Assembly (NCBI GenBank): GCA_963682175.1
Contig: OY821791.1
Coordinates: 33,292,326 to 33,356,325, forward strand
Direction of reading: 5' to 3'
DNA: 64,000 bases
From: Triglochin maritima
Taxonomy: Eukaryota; Streptophyta; Magnoliopsida; Alismatales; Juncaginaceae
The translations under genes were made by a program, and so were the position numbers. How positions within the stretch are numbered: the stretch's first letter is position 1; each line of letters opens with the position of its first letter. Positions 57,083-64,000 of the stretch are shown here, piece by piece. The notes under the pieces are model-generated. The model made no database searches. It was not told the origin of the DNA and saw only the letters and a list, made by a program, of their open reading frames with translations.

Positions 57083-57780
57083 TTAGATTAAGGGACAATC
57101 TTTCTTTATATGTCCAACTTTATCACATCCATAACAAATAGGACCTTTTGAGCTTTCTCCATCATCCCTTCTCTTTCTTTGAAATTTCTCTTTTAGCCAT
57201 CGCTTCTTGAATCTCTTAACCATCATTGCAAGCTCTTCATCACTCTCCTCGTTGTCTGATTTTTCGGATTCAAAGTTAGCCTTCAGAGCAATGACTTTTT
57301 CTTTCTTTTTCGAGCTCTCCATCTCTTTTCTCTCATTCATTTGAATCTCATAAGCCATAAGGCTTCCGATGAGATCCTCCATCGACAATGTGTTGAGTTC
57401 TTGAGCCTCCTCAATGGCGGTTGTCTTTTTCTCCCAATCGCTTGAGAGAGATCGAATCTTCCGCACCTTGTCACCTTCATTCACCTTCTTACCAAGATTT
57501 TTCAAATTGTTAGTAATCTCGGTGAAGTGAGTGTTCATCTCGCTTATACTTTCACCGGGTTGCATAGAGAAGAATTCATATTTACGCATAAATATATCAA
57601 CCCTAGTTTCTTTCATTCTAGATGATCCTTCATGATGAGATTCAAGTAATTTCCATATCTCATAAGCGGTATCACATCCGTTAATCCTACCATATTCTTG
57701 AGTATCCACTCCACAAGCAAATGTATTCACAAGTTTTGCATTCATCTCGGCATTAGCAATTATACCATTGGTTAATGTTG
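57083..57780 (-). pseudogene. Sirevirus gag, N-terminally truncated
   Basis: Starts inside gag at about 57780; conserved blocks GCDTAYEIWKLLESHHEGSS, MRKYEFFSMQPGESISEMNT and the zinc knuckle CYGCDKVGHIKKDC near the end. TAA at 57083. The missing N-terminus and 5' LTR were lost at the filler-containing junction with the F-box gene. Confidence 0.85.
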
Positions 57781-57803
57781 CTGTTGGTTTGTGACTTTAT
57801 GTG

Positions 57804-57840
57804 TTTGCATTCATCTCGGCATTAGCAATTCATCTCGGCA
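57804..57840. other. Templated filler at the Sirevirus truncation junction
   Basis: 57804-57830 repeats gag sequence 57735-57761 (TTGCATTCATCTCGGCATTA and following bases), and ATCTCGGCAT recurs at 57831, 58322 and 58345. These are short copies of nearby DNA at a breakpoint. Confidence 0.8.
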
Positions 57841-58300
57841 TTCATCCCCGCTTGATGATTGTTATCTTGAGATTCTTTATTGTTAAAATTCAAATTTTTC
57901 CGCTGTAACGGGATGTTAGAGTTTGTCTTTGGTCATATACAATTTCAAATTCATGAGGTAATAAAATGACGTGATTGTTTTAAATTTCTCATTTTAAATT
58001 AAAAATTACATCACTATTCAAAAATTGCAAGTGTATATCACATCATTAATTTATATATTTTAGATTTGTAAATTCTATTCGAAACAAAAAGAAGCTTACA
58101 ATATCGTATCCTAACACAACCTGGAATTCTTTTTGCAAATTTCAAGCCGAAAGTAATACATCTTTGGGAAAAGCACTCTCAACCGATGACTAAATACACA
58201 TTAGAAAATTAGAATAATATATTAAAATTTTGTAGCAGTGAGTAACAATATTTAGTTCGCAAGTGTAAAATAATTAACGAGCAAATATAGTATGGAAATA
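57832..58300. repeat. 469-bp direct duplication, copy 1
   Basis: Matches 58346-58814 at offset 514 with one mismatch each noticed near 57897/58389 and 58075/58588. Followed by 58301-58321, a 21-nt copy of 58938-58958, the exon 3/intron boundary of the F-box gene. Confidence 0.92.
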
Positions 58301-58345
58301 AAACTTTGTAAAACCTGCAAATATCTCGGCATCCCACCCACTAAT

Positions 58346-58814
58346 ATCTCGGCATTCATCCCCGCTTGATGATTGTTATCTTGAGATCCTTTATTGTTAA
58401 AATTCAAATTTTTCCGCTGTAACGGGATGTTAGAGTTTGTCTTTGGTCATATACAATTTCAAATTCATGAGGTAATAAAATGACGTGATTGTTTTAAATT
58501 TCTCATTTTAAATTAAAAATTACATCACTATTCAAAAATTGCAAGTGTATATCACATCATTAATTTATATATTTTAGATTTGTAAATGCTATTCGAAACA
58601 AAAAGAAGCTTACAATATCGTATCCTAACACAACCTGGAATTCTTTTTGCAAATTTCAAGCCGAAAGTAATACATCTTTGGGAAAAGCACTCTCAACCGA
58701 TGACTAAATACACATTAGAAAATTAGAATAATATATTAAAATTTTGTAGCAGTGAGTAACAATATTTAGTTCGCAAGTGTAAAATAATTAACGAGCAAAT
58801 ATAGTATGGAAATA
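58346..58814. repeat. 469-bp direct duplication, copy 2
   Basis: The copy contiguous with the F-box gene; it is probably the original, an intron or 3' flank of that gene. Confidence 0.92.
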
Positions 58815-58952
58815 ATAATTGGATAAAAGTTCACATCCCACGTGCACTGCATTTGCCACAGAAAGTTTTCAAATGTATCTTGGATCTTAGTTTGTAACAA
58901 ACTGTAGTAGTCTCTGACACTTTTGCATGTATTCTCAAAAACTTTGTAAAAC

Positions 58953-61900
58953 CTGCAAAACTATTGTCATTATCGTTCAAAGATTTTAGGGCAAGATTTC
59001 TTAGGCGAAATAAACACGCTGAAGGCTTTTGTGTTCCCCAGAAAGAGAACAAGTCTTGTGGGCATTCAATAACACCATCCGAAGAATTCTAGATAACACA
59101 AACAAAAATGTTAGAAAAGAGTGATCACGTACGGATACGAAAAAATAGTTGGAAGTGTAATAAGAACACTTGCAAATCAAATATTTCTGGTTAGAGTGAC
59201 ACCATTAATGTAATGAAACCAAGAAATTGGATGTGTGTTTCTAGAAACATAAAAAGTTACATGTGAGTACGTGTTGGGGAAGTTTACTTTTAGTGAAAAT
59301 TTTGCACACCCATTATACTCAATATCCTTGGTTCCCATCTTAATACCACCAATACCCTTCATTTTTTAAGATTTTACGTCAGTACCCTTCGTGTATACTC
59401 TGATATTGCACTAACAGCCTAACACCCTCCTGTTAGTATCCGTAGATGGAAACATACCATGGTTTGCTGAATTTCAACCCGAAGTTTAAAATAGTAACTT
59501 GCCATTCAATGCTTCGAGATTCACGAACTCTTTAATATTTAAAAAGGCGTATAGATTGCCTTTGTATGTCAAATCTGAGAACAGTGGTCGACCACTACCT
59601 GAATGACTCACGATTCATGAACAGTGAGTGCTCTTATCTACGGTTGCTCTTGCATGATTCCTAAACAATGCTCCAATTCCGGAGAAATTTAGATGAAGTC
59701 AACCTTGCAGCTACTAGGATCCCCTATCTGTGGGGAACAACATTTGATGAGCATGTCACGGTTTTGAATTTTGATAGGAGATGTGAGATTGTTTGGGCGG
59801 AAGACCAGCCGGACTGCCAAAATTTCCAACTTCTTCACATTTAGTTGGAAGTGTAATTTTATAGGGGAGCTCTTATCTAAACCCCGAATAGGTGGAAGAA
59901 AAACGACCATCCCGAACAGAATATGATCTTCGACCTTGTTCTGTTCACAATAAAATTGACGATGGATATGGAAGTGTATGGTTATAACGACCGATTGAAA
60001 ATTGGGGTATTACTGCAAATAGATTAGAGTGTTGCCGGTATATATAAGAAGGGAAATAAAGGGTATTGAGTAAGAATGACAACGGATCAGTTTCGGTTCA
60101 AGTATTGGCAGAATCGGAACCAGACTCATTTTTTATTTGGTTATCCAGAGCTGAACCAAATCCAGGTTGGTTCCCAACTAGGATACCCAGAATCAGATTC
60201 GATGGGATCACGAATACCCAGAATCGAATCCGTTGGAACCAGATTCGGTACAAAATTTGCATTTTTCAAGGGATTCTTTGTTCATCTGCTTAAGAAAACT
60301 CATACCAAAAGAATTGTTCAACTCACTTGCCTATGATGAGGTTATATAGGTTGGAATGAGAGTAAAAAATCCAATGTGAGATTAAATTTCTCACAATTGA
60401 ATCTCGTTGACAAAGTAATAGTTATTTAGTAGAACATTACTCAACAACTCTACTAGTTAGTAGAGTGGTAAATGTCATATACATTGTCCTTTCAATCCAT
60501 TATCAAATCCTATGAGTGAGAATTTTTTTATAGAAAATTCAGTTTTGGGTCCAGTGGTTAGAATCAGAACTGGATCAGTTCTGAAATAAGATATTCAGAT
60601 TCAACTCATATCTGTTTTATTCCGGTTCGATTTGATTACACAAACCTCTGCTAAATACCCATTGGCGATACATTAAATTACTACAAATGTCGACGTGTCA
60701 GACAAGAAAGAGGACAAGTAAATGAATAATGAAACGTAGCCGAAGGATTTCGAAACGGTAGTAGTACTTTCGTGTGATAAATTCTCATTACTGAAACTAA
60801 AAGCCGTAATATTCGTTTGTACGAAGGATGGTAGAAGCAAATCAAGTTAATTAAAAACACAACAAACATGCCAATACTATCAAATAAAGATCGAATATAA
60901 TGCAGCAATAGGAGTGTGGATACATGTGATTGCTTACCTCAACCCACAGCTCTTCCAATTTCGTACATCGATGCAGGAGACAAGAAAGGAATAAATTCGC
61001 TGAAACATCGGACAAGTCAATCGTGATGACCAATTTCTTGACATTATTCAAAATATCTTCCTTTGGCATTCTTTCCGAAATTTGTGAGAGAACCTACAAA
61101 TAATAGAACACAACAAATCGCCGTCATTAAATTACGTATCTCTAATGAACCGGCCATGTGAGATTAAAATAATAAATCACTCTAGCAATAGACAAAAAAT
61201 CACTGACTATGATAATATATATCTTACCCCATGTGTTTATTTATTTTTTAACATAGGTATCCAAACATATAAATACAAATGACATCATTTATAAATTTTA
61301 AATTCCGTCAATTGCGAATTCTATGCAACTTACAAACGTCCAAACACAACCTAAATGAATTGCAATACACTTCTTATATCTTATGCCATGTGTTGTGCGT
61401 ACAAATACGTTCACCTGGTAAATAAAAGAGATCCATATATCAAGCATATCAATACCTTACAGGAAATTGTGGGGCATGAAATAGACAGATTCTCGACAGT
61501 CTGTATTTCTGAAAGGAACCGCAAAAGACAATTGGATTCCTCAGTACCATCAGAAATACTTCGTCCCAATTGAGGTGCGACGATCTCCACCTCGCGTAGA
61601 CTGGTGGCTTCTTTTAAAGACACTTTTCTCATCACCCTCAACAATCTAATGAAGCGCACCGTCAACAAACTCTTCGAATGAAGTACAAAGTTGTTAACTT
61701 GGGTTGTCCCCCGGACTATCAACTCCTCTAAACGCGCACAGAGAGGTATGGTTGTCTCCAGCCAGCCATCCTCGATGTGGACGTTCACAAGTTCCAGCTT
61801 CTTAAGGCGGGGGAGAGCGACGGGACTTCCAGAAACCATAATGCTGCAATTCGTGAGGTTCAGTGCAACCAACGAGCTGCACAAGAAGAGACAAGAGGGA

Positions 61901-62304
61901 ACGGTGTAGACGTGTTTCAGGGAAAGCTTTTCTACAACATTTCCGCAGATGTTTGAGATGACGTTTTCCAAGACTTCCTGTTTGTCACTTCTGCGGAAGG
62001 ATACCAGGCAATTCGTAATTGGGTAAGCTTTGCGCCCACGAAGAATGCTTACTATGCAATCATACTGATGGAGACCCTCGAAGGAGAGGGTTGGGATGCG
62101 GTAGAATAGAGGTCTCCATCTCTTGGAGAGAGTGGTGGTGCGTGCAGCTTCCTGCATGGAGAGATGATCTATGATACGTAACAAAATGTCTTCGGGTAAA
62201 CAACTGATGACATCCTTCTGCACTTTCTGTTGATGGTCGGCCTTGGTTGTTGTGGCTTCAATCTTTCGCTTCATTTGGCAAATACTTGTGGTCTCCTTTG
62301 TCAT
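58953..62304 (-). CDS. F-box/LRR(-FBD) protein, 3' end missing
   Basis: Exons proposed on the minus strand: 62304-61456 (283 codons), 61093-60938 (52 codons), 59088-58953 (45 codons). Donors AAG|GTATTG, GAG|GTAAGC and CAG|GTTTTA and acceptors TTTGTAG and ATCTAG keep phase. The F-box is at residues 33-75 (SCLPEDILLRIIDHLSMQEA, TTTLSKRWRPLFYRIPTLSF); leucine-rich repeats follow (LVALNLTNCSIMVSG, LPRLKKLELVNVHIEDGWLE, LCARLEELIVRG, NVKKLVITIDLSDVSANLFL, CTKLEELWVE). Exon 3 has the family block FSFWGTQKPSACLFRLRNLA. Such proteins bind SKP1 and choose targets for ubiquitination. At about 380 residues it is shorter than usual (400-500), and no FBD exon is found before the Sirevirus junction. Start at 62304 fits the TATA box; 62274 is an alternative. 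Confidence 0.8.
59100..60059. other. Remainder of intron 2, no recognised gene
   Basis: Short minus frames (59177-59362 and 59689-59910) are not recognised. The intron of about 1.85 kb is long for the family, in part because of the hAT-like insertion. Confidence 0.4.
60060..60675 (+). mobile_element. hAT-like element in intron 2 of the F-box gene
   Basis: Left end TAAGAATGACAACGGATCAG and right end TACCCATTGGCGATA have the usual plant hAT 'GGCAATGGGTA' style, with repeated CCAGAATC and GGTTC subterminal motifs (60100-60245, 60560-60640). Target duplication not established; no coding. Confidence 0.4.
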
Positions 62305-62355
62305 GTTGGATCGAAGATGGAGTTTTGAATTATTTCCGTAAGTTGCTTTAAACAA

Positions 62356-62364
62356 CTTTTATAG
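62356..62364 (-). promoter_or_regulatory. TATA box of the F-box gene
   Basis: Minus strand CTATAAAAG, 52 bp before the proposed ATG at 62304. With a usual transcription start about 30 bp downstream the leader would be roughly 20-25 nt. Confidence 0.6.
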
Positions 62365-63440
62365 ATATGTTAAGGCCGTCCATATGAGTATAAATTTGGA
62401 AACATTCTTCTAGATAAATTACATATGTGGTTACTGATCCTATTTTCGTGCTTCTTAATTGACCATATAATTAGGAATAATTCAAATGAGTACGTGGCTT
62501 CTAACTTAACCAAGTTGAGAACTCGTTACTTTGGGTTTTCCTCAGCAAGAGTTTGCACATTCGAACCCCATAAGCAGCAATGGCTGGGATTTTCTCTTTC
62601 CTCCTTTCTGGGTGGCTGGAATTGCGTGTGTACATTTGCTCTCGAGAAATAAAAAATGTAAAAAATATTAAAATATTATTATTACTAACTTGATTAATTG
62701 GTTACCATAATTAGGAAATGAAAGTTGAACAGTTGATTCACATATATTTATGCGCTTCGAACTAAGCAAATTAGTAGTAGTAGATGTAGTATGAGGGTTA
62801 TTGGTACGCTTACTAGTAGGGATTATTTTCTTTTCTTATTCAATACAAATCAATTAGAAGGTTTTCTTTAATACAACCTCTGTTTACCGAATTGGGTTTT
62901 ATATAGTTGTATCCGCAGCTTCCCGTCCTAATTTGAAATCAAAACTAAGCAAAATAAAACTTCGGCACAAACGTCAAACCTAAAATTTATTATGATGTTT
63001 CCTTCATACAGCGTCTTTTTTCCCCCACAATTTTGGTTTTTGATGTTATCATAATTATGATATATGTAATATTTACCAAGAACTTAACCAATCAAGCATA
63101 CGCCTGACTGTTATATTTCTGATTACCATATATCCATGATTAGATTGTTAGACTTAGTAGTAAGCCTTGAGAAAATGTTGGCGGTAGGTAGACGAGAGGT
63201 ATTTGTTATTCTAAAGTTTACGGAGTTGCTAATATAAAAACATAATTTTTTTTTCCTTCTTCTATTATATGACTAGGATTTGTTTTTCAAATACGTGATA
63301 TTTCATCATAAATAGTTCTTTTAAATTTTTTGGCATTCCAATTTTTTAATACAATAAACCAACTAAAATAAGTCCAGCAATCAACAACCGGTCTGTCCAA
63401 ATATACGTACTTAGTTTGGAAAAATTATTTCATTAAATCG
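62365..63440. other. Upstream region, no recognised gene
   Basis: AT-rich. A 75-codon frame at 62425-62652 has no known domain. It separates the F-box gene promoter from the satellite array. Confidence 0.5.
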
Positions 63441-64000
63441 AAGCGTCCGAAGAGAGATTTTTAGATATCTCATTTTTTAGCAAAAACCAAAGGTAAGCAC
63501 ACAAATTTCGTCGAAAACCCTTACCTTTTAAAACTGTCCCTATTTCCATATTCTTTGAGGTGCCTCACGATACAAAAGAATCATTCACTACAAAAATGTT
63601 AAACCAAAGCGCGGAAGAGAGATTTTTAGATATTTCATTTTTTAGCAAAAAAACAAAGACTATATAGCACACGAATTTCGTCGAAAACCCTCAGTTTTTA
63701 AACCTGTCACTATTTCTTTGTTCTTTGAGGTGTCTCACGATACAAATGAATCCTTAACGACGAAAATGTTAAACCGAAGATTCCGAAGAGAGATTTTTAG
63801 ATATTTCCTATTTTAGCAAAAAAACAAAAGGCTACACACACGACTTTCGGCAAAAACCCTGAGTTATTAAAACTGTACTATTTCTTTATTCTTCGAAGTG
63901 TCTCACGATACAACTGAGTTCATAAAAACGAAAATGTTAAACCAAAGCGTCCGTAGGGAGATTTTTAGATATTTCATTTTTAGCAAAATAACGAAAGCCT
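63441..64000. repeat. Satellite array of about 168-bp units, continues past the window
   Basis: Units begin near 63441, 63606, 63777 and 63945, each opening with AAGCG(T)CCG(A)AGAGAGATTTTTAG-like text and containing GTCGAAAACCC, TCTCACGATACAA and AAAATGTTAAACC. Units differ by 15-20 percent by eye. The array is cut by the window end. Confidence 0.9.

Larger units (their letters stand above)
43222..57780 (-). mobile_element. Sirevirus (Ty1-copia) with envelope-like ORF, decayed
   Basis: On the minus strand the order is gag (57745), protease (about 56275), integrase, RT, RNase H (53262), spacer, envelope-like ORF (from 52749), repeated polypurine tracts (44955-44812) and 3' LTR (44811-43222, TG...CA, 1590 bp). 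Gag with a zinc knuckle and coiled-coil C-terminus, an ORF after pol, and several GGGGGAG tracts near GATGATGACAAA-like text are features of the Sirevirus lineage. The 5' LTR and gag N-terminus are missing beyond 57780. A 6.1-kb composite (46031-52160) interrupts the envelope-like ORF. Stops and frameshifts make it inactive. Confidence 0.88.

Overview
The window is repeat-dense nuclear DNA of a flowering plant, probably a eudicot. This follows from CACTA, Ty1-copia (including a Sirevirus with an envelope-like ORF), Ty3-gypsy Tat/Athila-type, TRIM and hAT-like elements, from an intron-containing F-box gene and from a DPH1 fragment. Only one host gene, the F-box gene near 58.9-62.3 kb, looks real, and its 3' end is missing. 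Almost everything else is transposon, much of it nested.

Layout. 1-3739: right part of a decayed CACTA element, inserted into a tandem TRIM array (3740-4571) that itself sits in an old copia fragment. 5.6-6.05 kb: a small CACTA derivative. 7.25-7.5 kb: possible organelle-derived DNA. 7.64-8.1 kb: a copia 3' end. 8.64-23.3 kb: a minus-strand gypsy element holding only gag-protease; its LTR is split by a nearly complete copia element (9537-19339, 2048-bp LTRs, TSD CTTTT). 23.4-27.9 kb: a DPH1 fragment split by a solo LTR (23444-25616, TSD CACAA), then a gypsy LTR and a CACTA end. From inside the copia 3' LTR (18725) to 27906 the sequence is directly duplicated as 27907-37092, a 9.18-kb tandem duplication whose only differences noticed are two poly-C lengths.

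38.6-41.8 kb: a nested group of TIR elements with 8-bp TSDs carrying GC-rich arrays of 33-bp palindromic units, plus two inward-facing conserved start codons. I do not recognise this family. 42.1-43.2 kb: LTR fragments and a CACTA scrap. 43.2-57.8 kb: a minus-strand Sirevirus (3' LTR, repeated polypurine tracts, envelope-like ORF, RNase H, RT, integrase, protease, gag), dead by frameshifts and stops and truncated in gag. Its envelope-like ORF is split by a 6.1-kb composite of two opposed gypsy pieces (46031-52160) flanked by a 79-bp target duplication. At the primer-binding site of the inner gypsy element lies 52 nt of tRNA-Asp including CCA. 57.8-58.9 kb: templated-filler junction and a 469-bp duplication. 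63.44 kb to the end: a satellite of about 168-bp units.

The most notable items are the 33-bp hairpin-array transposons, the tRNA-Asp capture, compensatory hairpins shared by two gypsy families and by two copia LTR families, a possible internal promoter for the Sirevirus envelope-like ORF, and the recent tandem duplication. Everything was read by eye, without similarity searches; family names come from motif recognition.
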